Shown piece by piece: positions 28,248-39,578 of a stretch of 64,000 bases of DNA; position 1 is the stretch's first letter, and each line of letters begins with the position of its first letter. Under the pieces are notes generated by a model. That model saw nothing but the letters and a program-made list of their open reading frames with translations, was not told the DNA's origin and did no database searches. Position numbers and translations under genes: made by a program. The stretch is from positions 248,001 through 312,000 of the forward strand of contig NZ_CYSG01000001.1 of the NCBI RefSeq assembly GCF_001457775.1, written 5' to 3'. This stretch comes from Phaeobacter sp. CECT 5382 (GTDB taxonomy: Bacteria; Pseudomonadota; Alphaproteobacteria; Rhodobacterales; Rhodobacteraceae).

Positions 28248-28553
28248 TTAGCCCTTCATCATATTGATGTCTTCCACGGCAATGGTGCCGCGGTTACGGA
28301 AGAAACAGACCAGGATCGCCAGACCAATGGCGGCCTCGGCGGCGGCCACGGTCAGCACGAACAGGGTAAAGACCTGCCCCACCAGATCCCCAAGGAAGCT
28401 GGAGAAGGCCACAAGGTTGATATTCACTGCCAAGAGCATCAATTCGATGCTCATCAGCAGGATGATCACGTTCTTGCGGTTTAGGAAAAGCCCGAAGATG
28501 CCGATGACGAACAAGGTCGCCGCAACGGTGAGGTAATGTTCAATACCAATCAT
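28248..28553 (-). CDS. nuoK: NADH-quinone oxidoreductase subunit K
   Basis: NuoK is a small membrane subunit of the proton-translocating E-channel. The 101-residue protein has three helices with the conserved Glu in [17 protein letters not shown] and the second in [12 protein letters not shown]. Two bases separate it from nuoJ. Confidence 0.96.
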   Translation of the reverse strand: MIGIEHYLTVAATLFVIGIFGLFLNRKNVIILLMSIELMLLAVNINLVAFSSFLGDLVGQVFTLFVLTVAAAEAAIGLAILVCFFRNRGTIAVEDINMMKG

Positions 28554-28555
28554 GT

Positions 28556-29158
28556 TTATAGCCCCTGCCCCGGTTTCACGTCTTTCAGTTCCATGGCCTT
28601 GGCCGGGTCGCGCGACATTTGCAGCATCACGTCCTGGCGTTTGACATCTTTGCGATGGCGCAGGGTCAAGGTGATGGCGCCGATCATGGCAACCAGCAGG
28701 ATCAGACCTGAAAGCTGGAACAGAAGGAAATATTGGTCATAGATGATAAGGCCCAGGGCCTCGGTGTTGTGTTTGTCTGTCGGGATCGGCTGCGCCAATT
28801 GAGCGCTCGCGCCATGTGCACTTTCCCAAGACCCGTAAGCCATTACGAATTGCATCAGGATGACCAGACCGATCAGCAAGGCCAGCGGCATATACTGCGC
28901 CATCTCAGCCTTGAGCTCGGCAAAATCCACATCCAGCATCATCACCACGAACAGGAACAACACGGCGACCGCCCCCACATAGACGATGACCAGCAGCATG
29001 GCGACGAATTCCGCCCCCAGCAGCACAAACAACCCGGCCGAAGAGATAAAGGCCAGGATCAGCCACAGAACCGAATGCACCGGCTGGCGGCTGATCACAG
29101 TGAACAGCCCGCCGGTGATGGCGCTGATGGCGAAGAGGTAGAAGGCAAAAACGCTCAT
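28556..29158 (-). CDS. nuoJ: NADH-quinone oxidoreductase subunit J
   Basis: NuoJ is a membrane subunit next to NuoH/K. It has 200 residues and five hydrophobic helices, including [25 protein letters not shown] with the family's Tyr/Gly hinge helix. It overlaps the preceding CMD-family gene by four bases. Confidence 0.95.
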   Translation of the reverse strand: MSVFAFYLFAISAITGGLFTVISRQPVHSVLWLILAFISSAGLFVLLGAEFVAMLLVIVYVGAVAVLFLFVVMMLDVDFAELKAEMAQYMPLALLIGLVILMQFVMAYGSWESAHGASAQLAQPIPTDKHNTEALGLIIYDQYFLLFQLSGLILLVAMIGAITLTLRHRKDVKRQDVMLQMSRDPAKAMELKDVKPGQGL

Positions 29159-29586
29159 GTCTCATCGTCCCTTTTGTCGGCCATGACCTCTTGCGCCAAT
29201 TCAAGCGCCCGGTTCATGGCCGGAATGCCGGCAAAGACCGACATCTGTCCGATCGTTTCAACGATCTCTTGTTTCTTTGCACCCGCCTCGACGGCGTGGC
29301 GTACGGTTTGACGCAGGGCGGTATCCGCCTGTGCGCCCTGGCACGTCAGACCGGCAAGCGTCAGCAAAAGCCGGGTCTTGGCATCCAGACCATCCTTGTT
29401 GATGGTCTTGCCGAACATCATTTCCATGACCTCTTTCGGCATAGTGGGCCACAGGGCCTCGAACCCTTTCATGGTCATGGGGTCCAGGCTCGCGGCCAGG
29501 TTCGGGTTCATAGCTTTCGCCATATCCCGGTACTGTTCCTGGGCCTGGGCCATCATGGCCTCAAAGGGGTTCTTTGGCTGGCTCAT
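29155..29586 (-). CDS. Carboxymuconolactone decarboxylase-like (AhpD-fold) protein inside the nuo operon
   Basis: The 143-residue protein has a CMD/AhpD fold: an N-terminal helix, then [58 protein letters not shown], the core helical repeat of the family. The redox CxxC of AhpD is absent (only one Cys, in TCQGAQ), so peroxidase-partner activity is unlikely. It overlaps nuoI (29583-29586) and nuoJ (29155-29158) by four bases each, so it is translated as part of the operon. Extra ORFs in nuo operons are known from Rhodobacter capsulatus; a role in complex I assembly is possible but unproven. Confidence 0.82.
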   Translation of the reverse strand: MSQPKNPFEAMMAQAQEQYRDMAKAMNPNLAASLDPMTMKGFEALWPTMPKEVMEMMFGKTINKDGLDAKTRLLLTLAGLTCQGAQADTALRQTVRHAVEAGAKKQEIVETIGQMSVFAGIPAMNRALELAQEVMADKRDDET

Positions 29587-30080
29587 CGGTAGGGCGCATC
29601 CATTTCGAGGTTACGGGCAATCTCTGCTTCCCAACGGTCACCGTTCGACAAGAGTTTGTCCTTATCGTAAAACAGCTCTTCACGGGTTTCGGTAGCGAAC
29701 TCAAAGTTCGGTCCCTCAACGATGGCATCCACCGGGCACGCTTCCTGGCAGAAACCACAGTAGATGCATTTGGTCATGTCGATGTCATAGCGCGTGGTAC
29801 GGCGGCTACCATCTACGCGTGGCTCCGCGTCAATGGTGATGGCCTGCGCCGGGCAGACCGCCTCGCACAGCTTACACGCAATGCAGCGCTCTTCGCCGTT
29901 GGGATAGCGACGCAGCGCGTGCTCCCCGCGAAAGCGTGGCGACAGTGGCCCCTTTTCATGCGGATAATTGATCGTCGCCTTGGGGGCAAAAAAGTATTTG
30001 AGCCCCAATTTGAAACCGACCCAGAAATCCTGCAGCAGGAAATATTTGGCGGCGCGGGTGTAATCGATCTGATTTGTCAT
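29583..30080 (-). CDS. nuoI: NADH-quinone oxidoreductase subunit I
   Basis: NuoI carries clusters N6a and N6b linking the hydrophilic arm to quinone. The 165-residue protein has two CxxCxxCxxxCP sites: Cys66/69/72/76 and Cys105/108/111/115. It starts two bases after the nuoH stop. Confidence 0.97.
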   Translation of the reverse strand: MTNQIDYTRAAKYFLLQDFWVGFKLGLKYFFAPKATINYPHEKGPLSPRFRGEHALRRYPNGEERCIACKLCEAVCPAQAITIDAEPRVDGSRRTTRYDIDMTKCIYCGFCQEACPVDAIVEGPNFEFATETREELFYDKDKLLSNGDRWEAEIARNLEMDAPYR

Positions 30081-30082
30081 GA

Positions 30083-31120
30083 TCAGCCTCCCACGGTCCA
30101 GCGAGCAAAAATGCCCCAGAACCAGTCAAATTTTGCAGCAAAGGCAACAAAAACCACCCAGAAAAGCGAGAAGGGCAGAAAGACCTTCCAGCCGAGGCGC
30201 ATCAGCTGGTCATAGCGGTAGCGCGGGGTGATGGCTTTTACCATTGCAAAGAGGAAGAAGAAGAAGGCCATTTTACCAACCATCCACAGCACGCCATCAG
30301 GCAGACCGGGGATTGGCGACAGCCAGCCACCAAAGAACAGCAGCGAGGTCAGCGCACACATCAGGAAGATCGAGATGTATTCACCGGCCATGAACAGCAG
30401 GAAGGGTGTTGCCGAGTATTCCACCTGATAGCCTGCCACCAGTTCGGACTCCGCTTCGGGCAAATCGAACGGTGGGCGGTTGGTTTCCGCCAGGCAAGAG
30501 ATGAAGAACAAGAACACCATCGGGAAATGCGGGATCCAGTACCAGTTCAACAGCCCCAAATTGCCATCCTGTGCCCGCACGATATCGCCAAAGTTCATCG
30601 ATCCAGTCGAGATGATCACCCCAACGATGATCAGACCAATCGAGACCTCATAGGAGATCATCTGTGCTGCAGAGCGCAGCGCGCCCAGGAAGGGATACTT
30701 TGAGTTTGAAGCCCAGCCTCCCATGATCACGCCGTAAACCTCAAGCGAGGAAACGGCAAAAACGTAGAGGATCGCCACGTTGATGTTTGACAGCACCCAG
30801 CCATCGTTGAACGGGATCACGGCCCAGGCCACCATGGCGAGCACAAAGGAGGTCAGTGGCGCCATGATGAAGACGGTGCGATCGGCACCGGCCGGGATCA
30901 CCACCTCTTTGACCACATATTTCAGCGCATCCGCAACGGATTGAAGTAGACCAAAGACGCCCACTACATTGGGGCCGCGGCGCATCTGCACAGCCGCCCA
31001 GATCTTCCGGTCCCCATAGACGAGGAACAGAAGGGAAATCATCACAAAGGCAACAACTGCAAGTACTTGCGCCAATATCAGTACAGCAATGCCGCCTGGG
31101 GTGTTAAAGAAGTCAGCCAT
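30083..31120 (-). CDS. nuoH: NADH-quinone oxidoreductase subunit H
   Basis: NuoH forms most of the quinone chamber. The 345-residue protein has eight hydrophobic helices and the conserved loop with [23 protein letters not shown] and [14 protein letters not shown]. It follows a small lipoprotein gene by six bases. Confidence 0.96.
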   Translation of the reverse strand: MADFFNTPGGIAVLILAQVLAVVAFVMISLLFLVYGDRKIWAAVQMRRGPNVVGVFGLLQSVADALKYVVKEVVIPAGADRTVFIMAPLTSFVLAMVAWAVIPFNDGWVLSNINVAILYVFAVSSLEVYGVIMGGWASNSKYPFLGALRSAAQMISYEVSIGLIIVGVIISTGSMNFGDIVRAQDGNLGLLNWYWIPHFPMVFLFFISCLAETNRPPFDLPEAESELVAGYQVEYSATPFLLFMAGEYISIFLMCALTSLLFFGGWLSPIPGLPDGVLWMVGKMAFFFFLFAMVKAITPRYRYDQLMRLGWKVFLPFSLFWVVFVAFAAKFDWFWGIFARWTVGG

Positions 31121-31126
31121 AGGTCC

Positions 31127-31513
31127 TCACACCGTGGGTATTCCGTTTGCCTCGCAATTTGCGACCACGACTTCGGCGTCGATGGTGCGCAGACCGCGCG
31201 GTAGGGAGGGCGAGATCGTGTAGACAGCATCGGCCATCTGATTGCCACCCTCTTGTTTCATTTTTGTGCGCACATGACGCGCGAACCCGTAACCGCGGAT
31301 CAGCGCATATTGTGCCGCTGCACATTCGGCATAGTCATCCACATCTGCACCCGTGCGGGCACCTGACATGGCCACGTGAAATTGCACCAAATCCCCCTCC
31401 AGCAGACTGGTTTTCACCCCATTGTATGTTGGGGTGAACCCTTCTGCCGACTGGCCAGGAACCTGCGCACAGGCCGCCAGCATCAACGAGGATATGAGTG
31501 CCATGCGGGTCAC
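31127..31513 (-). CDS. Small lipoprotein inside the nuo operon
   Basis: I do not recognise a named family. The 128-residue protein has a short signal sequence ending in the lipobox LAAC (Cys15) and so is probably anchored on the periplasmic side. The mature part has a short Cys pair (YAECAAA and VVANCEANG), which could form a disulfide. It overlaps nuoG by four bases and lies six bases before nuoH, so it is co-translated with complex I subunits. Confidence 0.75.
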   Translation of the reverse strand: MTRMALISSLMLAACAQVPGQSAEGFTPTYNGVKTSLLEGDLVQFHVAMSGARTGADVDDYAECAAAQYALIRGYGFARHVRTKMKQEGGNQMADAVYTISPSLPRGLRTIDAEVVVANCEANGIPTV

Positions 31514-33528
31514 TCGGCAGCCACCTTCTGCCCTGACCGGGCCTTGGCATTTGCCGAAAGCTCCGCCATCAGCTCGGACGCCCGTGCAACCGGGTTGGTC
31601 AGATAGAAATCTTTCACAGCAGGCAGGAAGGCCGCTTTGCCCAGCGGGCCCAGCTCCAGCGCCTCGCCTTCGTTGGCGACAACCTGGTCGATCTGCGCCA
31701 GATGCGGCGCCGCAGCCACCAGGGCCTGACGCAGCTGCGCCAGCGAGCCATAACCCAGTTTGGCATCCAGCTCGGCGCTGAGGGCCCGCAGGATGGCCCA
31801 GTTTTCCTTGGCCTCGCCGGGCGCAAAACCCGCACGCAGTGCCAGCTGTGGACGCCCTTCGGTATTCACGAACAGACCGTTTTCTTCGGTATAGGCCGCC
31901 CCGGGCAGGATCACGTCGGCGCGGTGTGCGCCACGATCGCCATGGCTGCCCTGATAGATCACAAAGGCTCCCGCCTCGATCTCGACCTCATCAGCGCCGA
32001 GGTTATAGATCACCTCTGCCCCATCGATGGCCGCCGCCATGCCGCCTTCGGTGGCGGCACCAATATCCATGGCACCAACGCGCGATGCTGCCGTGTGCAG
32101 CACCATCAGTTTCGAGCCGGTGTCAGCTGCGAACTTCTGCGCATGCGCCAGAACCGCAAGGCCATCAGCCTCACGCAACGCGCCCTGACCGACGATAACC
32201 AGTGTGTCCTTGCCTTCGGCACCGGAGTGGTCGCCATTGTGCAGGGCTTCCAGCGCAGCGCGATCCGTGCCGAGGTGCTTGTAGTCGTAGGTTAGGTCAA
32301 CTGGCTGGCCAATGAGACCGATGATTGCCCCGTTGATCCAAGCCCGACGCAGACGGGCGTTCAGCACCGGAGATTCACTGCGGGGATCCGTGCCGATCAG
32401 CATGATCGCCTTGGCGCTGTCGATATCTTCAATCGCGGCCGTGCCGACATAGCCAGCCCGGTTTCCAAGCGGCAGACGGGCATTATCGGTGCGGCATTCG
32501 ACTTTGCCGCCCTGCCCCTCGATCAGTTGTTTCAGTGCAAATGCGGCCTCAACCGGGACCAGGTCTCCGATGAGACCGGCAAGTTTCTTGCCCTTCATGG
32601 CAGTTGCGGCGGCGTTCAGCGCCTCAGGCCAAGTGGCTGGCTTCAACTTGCCATTGACGCGCACATAGGGGCGATCCAGTCGCTGACGGCGCAGACCATC
32701 CCAGACGAAACGGGTTTTATCGGAAATCCATTCCTCGTTCACGCCATCGTTGTTGCGCGGCAGGATCCGCATCACTTCGCGACCCTTGGTATCCACCCGG
32801 ATATTGGCACCGAGCGCGTCCATCACATCGATGGTCTCGGTTTTGGTGAGCTCCCAGGGACGCGCACTAAAGGCGTAGGGCTTAGAGGTCAGTGCGCCAA
32901 CTGGGCACAGGTCGATGATATTGCCCTGCAGGTTCGAATCGAGCGTTTCGCCCAGATAGGAGGTGATTTCGGCATCTTCACCACGTCCGGTTTGACCCAT
33001 CTGGGTGATGCCAGCCACCTCCGAGGTGAAACGTACACAGCGTGTACAGCTGATACAGCGGGTCATGGCTGTGGACACAAGTGGGCCAAGATCCAGATCA
33101 TCAACCGCACGTTTGGGTTCGCGAAAGCGCGAGAAATCAACACCATAGGCCACGGCCTGATCCTGCAGATCGCATTCACCGCCCTGATCGCAGATCGGGC
33201 AATCCAGCGGGTGGTTGATCAGCATGAATTCCATCACACCCTCACGGGCCTTCTTGACCATGGGTGAGTTGGTTTTCACCACTGGCGCCTGACCTTCAGG
33301 ACCCGGGCGCAGATCGCGCACCTGCATTGCACAAGACGCGGCAGGCTTAGGCGGGCCGCCGACGACCTCAACCAGGCACATGCGGCAGTTGCCGGCAATC
33401 GACAGGCGCTCGTGGTAGCAAAAACGTGGAATTTCCACCCCGGCCTCTTCGCAGGCCTGGATCAGGGTCATTGCCCCATCAACCTCTACCTCGGTTCCGT
33501 CGATGTTGATCTTGCGGAGGTCAGACAT
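31510..33528 (-). CDS. nuoG: NADH-quinone oxidoreductase subunit G
   Basis: NuoG is the large iron-sulfur subunit. The 672-residue protein has the 2Fe-2S ligands Cys37/48/51/66, the His106/Cys110/113/119 4Fe-4S site and Cys158/161/164/208. The molybdopterin-oxidoreductase-like C-terminal region is shorter than in E. coli NuoG, as usual in alphaproteobacteria and mitochondria. It starts three bases after the DUF5333-like gene's stop. Confidence 0.97.
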   Translation of the reverse strand: MSDLRKINIDGTEVEVDGAMTLIQACEEAGVEIPRFCYHERLSIAGNCRMCLVEVVGGPPKPAASCAMQVRDLRPGPEGQAPVVKTNSPMVKKAREGVMEFMLINHPLDCPICDQGGECDLQDQAVAYGVDFSRFREPKRAVDDLDLGPLVSTAMTRCISCTRCVRFTSEVAGITQMGQTGRGEDAEITSYLGETLDSNLQGNIIDLCPVGALTSKPYAFSARPWELTKTETIDVMDALGANIRVDTKGREVMRILPRNNDGVNEEWISDKTRFVWDGLRRQRLDRPYVRVNGKLKPATWPEALNAAATAMKGKKLAGLIGDLVPVEAAFALKQLIEGQGGKVECRTDNARLPLGNRAGYVGTAAIEDIDSAKAIMLIGTDPRSESPVLNARLRRAWINGAIIGLIGQPVDLTYDYKHLGTDRAALEALHNGDHSGAEGKDTLVIVGQGALREADGLAVLAHAQKFAADTGSKLMVLHTAASRVGAMDIGAATEGGMAAAIDGAEVIYNLGADEVEIEAGAFVIYQGSHGDRGAHRADVILPGAAYTEENGLFVNTEGRPQLALRAGFAPGEAKENWAILRALSAELDAKLGYGSLAQLRQALVAAAPHLAQIDQVVANEGEALELGPLGKAAFLPAVKDFYLTNPVARASELMAELSANAKARSGQKVAAE

Positions 33529-33531
33529 GGT

Positions 33532-33969
33532 CTATTTCGCCCTCAGTAACGCGCCGATCGCGCTGTTTTTCTTGATCTCCGCACGACCGAACGCGCAGAA
33601 TGTTTCTGGATTTTGATAGGAAACACCGCTCTGTGAGAGCAGTTTTTCGCCCTTGGCCCGCATCCGGGCCTTTTCAACATCCGACTCGATGTAGTCGCGA
33701 ATTTCGCCGTCAGCATAGCCGAGCTCATTGGCGCGGGCCCGAAGACGGCGCAGCTCACCCAGCCCCTTGAGAAACCGCGCGCCAAGACTGTCGCAGTGAT
33801 CCGCAACTTCTTTGGCCATAGCCACCGCAAACAGCGGCTGTTCGATTTCAGACACATCACGCAACGAAGGTTTCGAGGCCTCCGCCGAGGCTGGGACAAC
33901 CGCCGAAGCCAAAGCAAAAATAGAAGCAATCCATACTGGTCGCATTGAAGGTCGCATTGGATCTTTCAT
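33532..33969 (-). CDS. DUF5333-like secreted protein inside the nuo operon
   Basis: The 145-residue protein starts at 33969 (AGAGGA seven bases upstream) and has a signal peptide ending ASA before EASKP. Mature segments LRDVSEIEQPLFAVAMAKEVADHC, YADGEIRDYIESDVEKARMRAK and a C-terminal helix match the pattern I associate with the DUF5333 family of Rhodobacteraceae; the two Cys residues (in DHCDS and TFCAF) may pair. The function is unknown. A longer frame from 34071 is rejected. It sits between the 34068 lipoprotein gene and nuoG. Confidence 0.78.
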   Translation of the reverse strand: MKDPMRPSMRPVWIASIFALASAVVPASAEASKPSLRDVSEIEQPLFAVAMAKEVADHCDSLGARFLKGLGELRRLRARANELGYADGEIRDYIESDVEKARMRAKGEKLLSQSGVSYQNPETFCAFGRAEIKKNSAIGALLRAK

Positions 33970-34067
33970 TGGTTTTTCCTCTTGTTTGGAAAAACCATGA
34001 CCTGCAAAAGGCTGACCGCTATTCAATAGCGACCGCGCCGATTGGCCGGGATATGCCAGAATTCCGC

Positions 34068-34403
34068 TCACGGGTTGCAGGTCCCCTGTAGCACCAAGAT
34101 GTCGCCATCAAGCGGCAGCGGCGTCGCCGGGTCATCAATATCGATGGCCCAGTCGATCTTGGACGTACCGTAGTTTTCAATACAATACCGGGTACCGGCA
34201 AAACGACCCGCTTCGCGCGCGCCCTCAAGCGAAGCCGGGGCATTGCGAACCTGCGCCTCAAAAACTGCCCGCGAGACTTTCTTGTCGACAGCCGCCGCAG
34301 AGGTGCGAAATGCCACTCCGTCAAAAACCGGCAGGTTCTTGCGGCTTTCACTGCAGCCCGCCAGAACGCCGGCGCAAGCCAGGGCCAAGGTCAGAGTTTT
34401 CAT
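34068..34403 (-). CDS. Small lipoprotein inside the nuo operon
   Basis: From the ATG at 34403 (GGAG eight bases upstream) the protein has 111 residues: a signal sequence with lipobox LAGC (Cys17), then a compact mature domain with FDGVAFRTSAAAVDKKVSRAVFEAQV and a C-terminal VLQGTCNP. A Cys pair (RYCIEN, GTCNP) may form a disulfide. No homologous family is recalled. It lies 20 bp after nuoF; the long upstream frame to 34583 overlaps nuoF and is rejected. Confidence 0.75.
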   Translation of the reverse strand: MKTLTLALACAGVLAGCSESRKNLPVFDGVAFRTSAAAVDKKVSRAVFEAQVRNAPASLEGAREAGRFAGTRYCIENYGTSKIDWAIDIDDPATPLPLDGDILVLQGTCNP

Positions 34404-34423
34404 TTTATGATCTCCAAACAGGC

Positions 34424-35722
34424 TCATTTGGCCGCCATGGCGCTGCTGCGACCGGTTTTCTGCGATTTGATACGGTCTTCGATCTCGCCGCGGAAGTTGC
34501 GGATCAGGCCTTGGATCGGCCAGGCTGCTGCATCGCCCAAGGCGCAGATTGTGTGGCCTTCGACCTGTTTGGTCACATCCCACAGCATATCGATCTCTTC
34601 CAGATCAGCCTCGCCTTTGACCAGACGGTCCATCACCCGCATCATCCAGCCGGTGCCTTCACGGCAGGGGGTACACTGACCACAGCTTTCGTGCTTGTAG
34701 AATTTCGCCAAGCGCCAGATCGCCTTGATGATATCGGTCTGCTTGTCCATGACGATGACCGCCGCCGTGCCCAGGCCCGAGCCAAGTTCACCACGCAGAT
34801 AGTCAAAATCCATGATCGCATCACGCATGTTTTCACCGCGCACGCAAGGCACCGACGAGCCGCCCGGGATCACCGCCAAGAGATTGTCCCAGCCGCCGCG
34901 AATACCGCCGCAGTGCTTTTCAATCAGCTCTTCAAAGGAAATGCTCATCGCCTCTTCGACGACGCAGGGGTTGTTGACGTGCCCGGAGATCGCAAACAGT
35001 TTGGTACCCGCATTATTTGGTCGACCAAAACCTGCGAACCAATCCGCACCGCGGCGCAGGATGGTGGGTACAACGGCAATGGATTCCACGTTGTTCACAG
35101 TTGTCGGACAGCCATAAAGACCAGCGCCCGCAGGAAACGGCGGTTTCATCCGCGGCATACCCTTTTTGCCCTCAAGGCTTTCGATCAATGCGGTTTCTTC
35201 ACCGCAAATATAGGCCCCTGCCCCATGATGCAGGAAAACGTCGAAATCCCAGCCGGAGCCAGCCGCGTTGCGGCCCAAAAGTCCCTTGTCGTAGCATTCG
35301 TCGATAGCGGCCTGAAGTGCTTCGCGCTCGCGGATATATTCGCCGCGCAGGTAGATGTAGCAGGTATGGGCCTGCATCGCGAAACTGGCGATCAGCGCGC
35401 CTTCGATCAGCGTATGCGGATCGTGACGCATGATTTCGCGGTCTTTACAGGTGCCCGGCTCTGATTCATCAGCGTTGATCACCAGATAGGACGGACGACC
35501 ATCGCTTTCTTTTGGCATGAACGACCATTTCAGGCCGGTGGGGAAACCCGCACCACCCCGGCCCCGCAGGCCAGAATCCTTCATCGTCTGGATGATCCAG
35601 TCGCGGCCCTTGTCGATGAGCCCCGAGGTGCCATCCCAATGGCCCCGTGCCTGAGCCCCTTTCAGGGTGCGCTCATGCATACCGTAAAGGTTGGTAAAGA
35701 TCCGGTCCTGGTCCTTCAGCAT
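34424..35722 (-). CDS. nuoF: NADH-quinone oxidoreductase subunit F
   Basis: NuoF binds NADH, FMN and cluster N3. The 432-residue protein has [10 protein letters not shown] (54-63), [10 protein letters not shown], the [13 protein letters not shown] loop and the 4Fe-4S motif [10 protein letters not shown] with a further Cys in TICALGD. It starts six bases after the DUF5337-like gene. Confidence 0.97.
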   Translation of the reverse strand: MLKDQDRIFTNLYGMHERTLKGAQARGHWDGTSGLIDKGRDWIIQTMKDSGLRGRGGAGFPTGLKWSFMPKESDGRPSYLVINADESEPGTCKDREIMRHDPHTLIEGALIASFAMQAHTCYIYLRGEYIREREALQAAIDECYDKGLLGRNAAGSGWDFDVFLHHGAGAYICGEETALIESLEGKKGMPRMKPPFPAGAGLYGCPTTVNNVESIAVVPTILRRGADWFAGFGRPNNAGTKLFAISGHVNNPCVVEEAMSISFEELIEKHCGGIRGGWDNLLAVIPGGSSVPCVRGENMRDAIMDFDYLRGELGSGLGTAAVIVMDKQTDIIKAIWRLAKFYKHESCGQCTPCREGTGWMMRVMDRLVKGEADLEEIDMLWDVTKQVEGHTICALGDAAAWPIQGLIRNFRGEIEDRIKSQKTGRSSAMAAK

Positions 35723-35728
35723 GTCTGC

Positions 35729-35968
35729 CTACCCTTGGTTATCGTTCTTACTGGCCTGACGCATGCGCCAGAGTTGCATTATGTTGACCCCTGCATAGAT
35801 CATCCCCGCAAGCGCGGCGAAATCGAACAGGAGCGCGTACCGGCCAGGCAATCCGATTGCCGGGCCAATGATCAGGGTCAGGGCCATCCAAGCCAGCATG
35901 GTCCCGGCAATCACCAATGAGATGTGCCGCCCTTTTGCTGCGATAGCCTTGTCCAGATCCGCGCTCAT
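35729..35968 (-). CDS. DUF5337-like two-helix membrane protein inside the nuo operon
   Basis: The 79-residue protein has two hydrophobic helices (ISLVIAGTMLAWMALTLIIG and LFDFAALAGMIYAGVNIMQLW) joined by a short loop, with charged ends. It matches my recollection of the Rhodobacteraceae family DUF5337. The function is unknown. It sits between nuoE and nuoF, 62 bp after nuoE. By position it could be an accessory subunit or assembly helper of complex I. Confidence 0.78.
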   Translation of the reverse strand: MSADLDKAIAAKGRHISLVIAGTMLAWMALTLIIGPAIGLPGRYALLFDFAALAGMIYAGVNIMQLWRMRQASKNDNQG

Positions 35969-36030
35969 TCAGGTCCTCTTCTTCTGCCCTGTACCGCCAA
36001 GTTGAAGTGGCACAGATCACTGTCATTTAC

Positions 36031-37215
36031 TCATTTGTCGTCGTCGTAACGGCCGTCTTTCTTGGCCTTCTTGGCAAAATCTGTTTCGTCGCCCACCGCC
36101 AATTTGGCAGCCTGTGCAATCCAGCCATCCCGCTCAATGCGCCCCTTGAAGGTCAATCGGCTGTCGACCCAAGCCACTTCGGCCGCGCCCCAGGCTGCAA
36201 TCTGATCAAAGTGGAAGAAGCCAAGCTCGTTCAGGGTCTGCTCCAGCTTGGGGCCAACGCCCTTGAGCAGTTTCAGATCATCCGCCAGACCGCCCCGCGC
36301 CTCTTTCAGCGTTTCGGGTGCCGCTTCAGCCACCTCAGCGGTTTTTTCTGGCTTGGCAGCTACAGGTTTGGCTTCTGCCTTTTTCGCAGGTGCAGCTTTT
36401 TCAGCCTCTTTTTTCTTAGCCTCTTTCGCCTGTTTCACAGCAGGTTTGGGGGCTTCAGCGGCCTTGGGTGGAGCGTCAGTCGCCGCACGGCCAGCAACCA
36501 CACCATCCTTGCCAATCCAAGGCGTCAGCAGGGGGACTTCGTCGCCCTGGATACGTTTCACACCATCGCCAATATCAGTCGCCAGCTGGACAGAAGCGTT
36601 ATACTGCGTCTTGCCGCTGTCATATTCGGTCAGAGAGGTCAGACCTGATTTGGGCTCTGCCGCATAACGACCGTTCTGCGGCCCCGGCACAACCGCTTTA
36701 CCAGCGGCCAGATCGTCCAGCATCTGGGCAAAGCCCTCAGCTGTGAGATCCTCGTAATAGTCCTTGCCGATCTGTGCCATGGGCGCATTGGTACAAGCCC
36801 CCAGACACTCGACCTCTTCCCAGGTGAACTTGCCATCTGCCGACAGGGTAAAGGGCTTGGGCGCAATCTTGTCTTTGCAGACCGCGATCAGATCTTCCGC
36901 GCCGCAGATCATGCAGGACAAAGTCCCGCAGACCTGCACATGCGCGACGGAGCCCGTGGGCTGCATCTGGAACATGAAGTAGAAGGAGGCCACTTCGAGC
37001 ACCCGAATATAGGCCATACCCAGCATGTCGGCGATATATTCAATCGCAGGCTTGGAGACCCAGCCTTCCTGCTCCTGCGCGCGCCACAACAGTGGGATCA
37101 CAGCCGAGGCCTGGCGGCCTTCGGGGAATTTGGTCAGTTGCGCCTCGGCCCATTTCTGGTTGTCTGGCGTGAAAGCAAAGCTTTCGGGCTGTTCGGAATG
37201 AAGGCGACGAAGCAT
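36031..37215 (-). CDS. nuoE: NADH-quinone oxidoreductase subunit E with C-terminal helix-hairpin-helix extension
   Basis: NuoE holds 2Fe-2S cluster N1a. Residues 1-180 are the normal thioredoxin-like domain with ligands Cys96, Cys101, Cys137 and Cys141. Unlike the usual 160-180-residue subunit, this one has 394 residues: a linker (about 190-245), a Lys/Ala/Pro-rich tether (about 246-305) and a C-terminal domain (310-375) with [26 protein letters not shown], a helix-hairpin-helix fold otherwise seen in DNA-binding proteins. The coding frame is uninterrupted, so it is not an assembly artefact within the window. It shares one base with nuoD (TAATG). Confidence 0.95.
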   Translation of the reverse strand: MLRRLHSEQPESFAFTPDNQKWAEAQLTKFPEGRQASAVIPLLWRAQEQEGWVSKPAIEYIADMLGMAYIRVLEVASFYFMFQMQPTGSVAHVQVCGTLSCMICGAEDLIAVCKDKIAPKPFTLSADGKFTWEEVECLGACTNAPMAQIGKDYYEDLTAEGFAQMLDDLAAGKAVVPGPQNGRYAAEPKSGLTSLTEYDSGKTQYNASVQLATDIGDGVKRIQGDEVPLLTPWIGKDGVVAGRAATDAPPKAAEAPKPAVKQAKEAKKKEAEKAAPAKKAEAKPVAAKPEKTAEVAEAAPETLKEARGGLADDLKLLKGVGPKLEQTLNELGFFHFDQIAAWGAAEVAWVDSRLTFKGRIERDGWIAQAAKLAVGDETDFAKKAKKDGRYDDDK

Positions 37216-38429
37216 TAGCGGTCAATCTCTCCAAATACGACGTCCATGGTGCCAATGATGGCAGCGACGTCGGCCAGCTGATGGCCTTTTGCAACGTGGT
37301 CCATGGCCTGCAGGTGCAGGAAGCCCGGCGCGCGGATCTTGCTGCGGTAGGGTTTGTTGGACCCATCTGCCACCAGATAAACACCGAATTCGCCCTTGGG
37401 GGCTTCAACGGCGGCATAGACCTCACCGGCGGGCACGTGAAAGCCTTCGGTGTAGAGTTTGAAATGGTGAATGAGGCTCTCCATCGAGGTCTTCATGTCA
37501 CCACGTTTGGGCGGCGTGATCTTGCCACGCGCCAGCACGTCACCGGTGGCTTCGCGCAGTTTGGCAATCGCTTGACGGATGATCGACAGCGACTGGCGCA
37601 TCTCTTCCATCCGCACCAGATAGCGATCATAGCAGTCACCATTCTTGCCCACGGGAATCTGGAAATCGAACTCATCATAGCATTCATAGGGCTGTGCGCG
37701 ACGCAGATCCCAGGCCATGCCGGATCCACGCACCATCACACCAGAGAAACCGTAGTCCAGAATCTCTTCTTCGGTGACGACGCCGATATCGCAGTTGCGC
37801 TGCTTGAAGATGCGGTTCTCAGTCAGAAGCCCATCAATATCCGCCAGAACTTTGGGGAATTCGATCGCCCAGAGGTCGATATCGTCAAGCAGATCGTCAG
37901 GTATGTCCTGATGCACACCACCGGGGCGGAAATAAGCAGCGTGCAGACGGGCACCACAGGCGCGCTCATAAAAACACATCAGCTTTTCGCGTTCTTCAAA
38001 GCCCCAGAGCGGCGGCGTCAACGCGCCCACGTCCATGGCCTGCGTGGTCACGTTCAGCAGGTGGTTCAGAATGCGGCCGATCTCGGAGTAGAGCACCCGG
38101 ATCAGAGAGCCACGGCGTGGAACTTCAACGCCGGTCAACTTTTCAATGGCGAGACACCAGGCGTGTTCCTGGTTCATCGGTGCTACATAATCAAGCCGAT
38201 CAAAATACGGCAGGTTCTGCAGATAGGTGCGGCTTTCCATCAGCTTTTCGGTGCCACGGTGCAGCAGGCCGATGTGCGGGTCACACCGCTCTACGATCTC
38301 GCCGTCGAGTTCCAGCACCAGACGCAAGACGCCGTGTGCCGCCGGGTGCTGAGGGCCAAAGTTGATGTTGAAGTTACGGATTTTCTGCTCGCCGGTTACG
38401 GCGTCGTCAAACTTGGAACCGTCCATCAT
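37215..38429 (-). CDS. nuoD: NADH-quinone oxidoreductase subunit D
   Basis: NuoD is the 49-kDa-type subunit forming the quinone site with NuoB. The 404-residue protein begins its conserved part with [22 protein letters not shown] and has [14 protein letters not shown] and the C-terminal ...DVVFGEIDR end. It overlaps nuoC by four bases (ATGA). A 406-residue antisense frame over it is a shadow. Confidence 0.97.
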   Translation of the reverse strand: MMDGSKFDDAVTGEQKIRNFNINFGPQHPAAHGVLRLVLELDGEIVERCDPHIGLLHRGTEKLMESRTYLQNLPYFDRLDYVAPMNQEHAWCLAIEKLTGVEVPRRGSLIRVLYSEIGRILNHLLNVTTQAMDVGALTPPLWGFEEREKLMCFYERACGARLHAAYFRPGGVHQDIPDDLLDDIDLWAIEFPKVLADIDGLLTENRIFKQRNCDIGVVTEEEILDYGFSGVMVRGSGMAWDLRRAQPYECYDEFDFQIPVGKNGDCYDRYLVRMEEMRQSLSIIRQAIAKLREATGDVLARGKITPPKRGDMKTSMESLIHHFKLYTEGFHVPAGEVYAAVEAPKGEFGVYLVADGSNKPYRSKIRAPGFLHLQAMDHVAKGHQLADVAAIIGTMDVVFGEIDR

Positions 38430-39031
38430 TTCGCCCCCTCTTTTTCATCACCGGGCAGAATGTATTCGGCACCTTCCCAGGGAGACATGAAATCAAACTG
38501 ACGGTATTCCTGCACCAGGTTCACCGGCTCATAGACAACGCGCTTTTCGGCCTCGTCATAGCGCACTTCGGTGTAGCCCGTAGTGGGGAAATCCTTGCGC
38601 AACGGATAGCCGCGAAAGCCATAGTCGGTGAGGATGCGACGCAGATCCGGGTGGCCAGAAAACAGGATGCCAAACATGTCGAAAACTTCGCGCTCAAACC
38701 AATTGGCCGAAGGATGCACATCGGTGATCGAAGGTACCATGTCGTCTTCGCGGATGGAGACCCGCAGGCGAATGCGTTGGTTCCGATACATCGACAGGAA
38801 GTGATAAACCACGTCAAAGCGCTTGCCGCGCTCGGGGTAATCTACGGCGGTGATATCCACCAGCGAGGAAAACTTGCAGTTGCTGTCGGTTTTCAGAAAC
38901 TCAACCAGACCGGCGATATTGGCCGGGGCCACATCGACGTTCAATTCACCAAAAGCGATAGCCCAGGACAGAACACAGTCCGGGCGTTTGGCTGCGATCT
39001 GAGTACCAAGTTCTTGCAGTGCTTCAGTCAT
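38426..39031 (-). CDS. nuoC: NADH-quinone oxidoreductase subunit C
   Basis: NuoC is the 30-kDa-type subunit. The 201-residue protein has the family motif [37 protein letters not shown] (visible around residues 112-150, with [18 protein letters not shown]). It is a separate gene, not fused to nuoD. It lies 22 bp after nuoB. Confidence 0.97.
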   Translation of the reverse strand: MTEALQELGTQIAAKRPDCVLSWAIAFGELNVDVAPANIAGLVEFLKTDSNCKFSSLVDITAVDYPERGKRFDVVYHFLSMYRNQRIRLRVSIREDDMVPSITDVHPSANWFEREVFDMFGILFSGHPDLRRILTDYGFRGYPLRKDFPTTGYTEVRYDEAEKRVVYEPVNLVQEYRQFDFMSPWEGAEYILPGDEKEGAK

Positions 39032-39053
39032 TTTGTCTCTCCAGCCAGATCGC

Positions 39054-39578
39054 TTAGCGCACCAGGGTGCCGGTACGGCGGATTTTACGCTGCAGCTGCA
39101 TCAGACCATAAAGCAGGGCCTCAGCAGTGGGCGGGCAGCCCGGCACGTAGATATCTACCGGTACGATGCGGTCACAACCGCGCACCACCGAATAGCGGTA
39201 GTGGTAATAGCCACCGCCATTGGCACAAGAGCCCATGGAAATCACGTAGCGTGGCTCGGGCATCTGGTCATAGACTTTGCGCAGTGCCGGTGCCATCTTG
39301 TTGGTCAGGGTCCCGGCCACAATCATCACGTCGGACTGACGCGGGGAGGCACGCGGGGCAATGCCGAACCGTTCGGCATCATAGCGTGGCATTGAGGTAT
39401 GCATCATCTCAACAGCGCAACAGGCCAGACCAAAGGTCATCCAGTGCAGCGAACCGGTGCGGGCCCAGTTGATGATGTCTTCGGTCGAAGTCAGCAGGAA
39501 GCCCTTGTCCTGCAGCTCTGCGTTCAGAGCCTGGGTGACAACCTCTTTGTCGACCCCAGCGGTATTGGCTCCGGTCAT
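39054..39578 (-). CDS. nuoB: NADH-quinone oxidoreductase subunit B
   Basis: NuoB carries cluster N2, the last electron carrier before quinone. The 174-residue protein has the tandem LACC (Cys53-Cys54), [10 protein letters not shown] and the C-terminal [11 protein letters not shown], giving the four ligands. The ATG at 39578 overlaps the nuoA stop (TGATG) with GGGAG upstream, and yields the expected MTGANTAG start; an upstream ATG at 39608 inside nuoA is not used. Confidence 0.96.
   Translation of the reverse strand: MTGANTAGVDKEVVTQALNAELQDKGFLLTSTEDIINWARTGSLHWMTFGLACCAVEMMHTSMPRYDAERFGIAPRASPRQSDVMIVAGTLTNKMAPALRKVYDQMPEPRYVISMGSCANGGGYYHYRYSVVRGCDRIVPVDIYVPGCPPTAEALLYGLMQLQRKIRRTGTLVR

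Noticed and set aside
31510-33528. Possible truncation of NuoG compared with E. coli
   Set aside because: A 672-residue NuoG is the usual alphaproteobacterial/mitochondrial size with all iron-sulfur ligands present.
37281-38501. 406-residue plus-strand frame antisense to nuoD
   Set aside because: NuoD on the minus strand is certain; the antisense frame has no motif and arises from codon bias.
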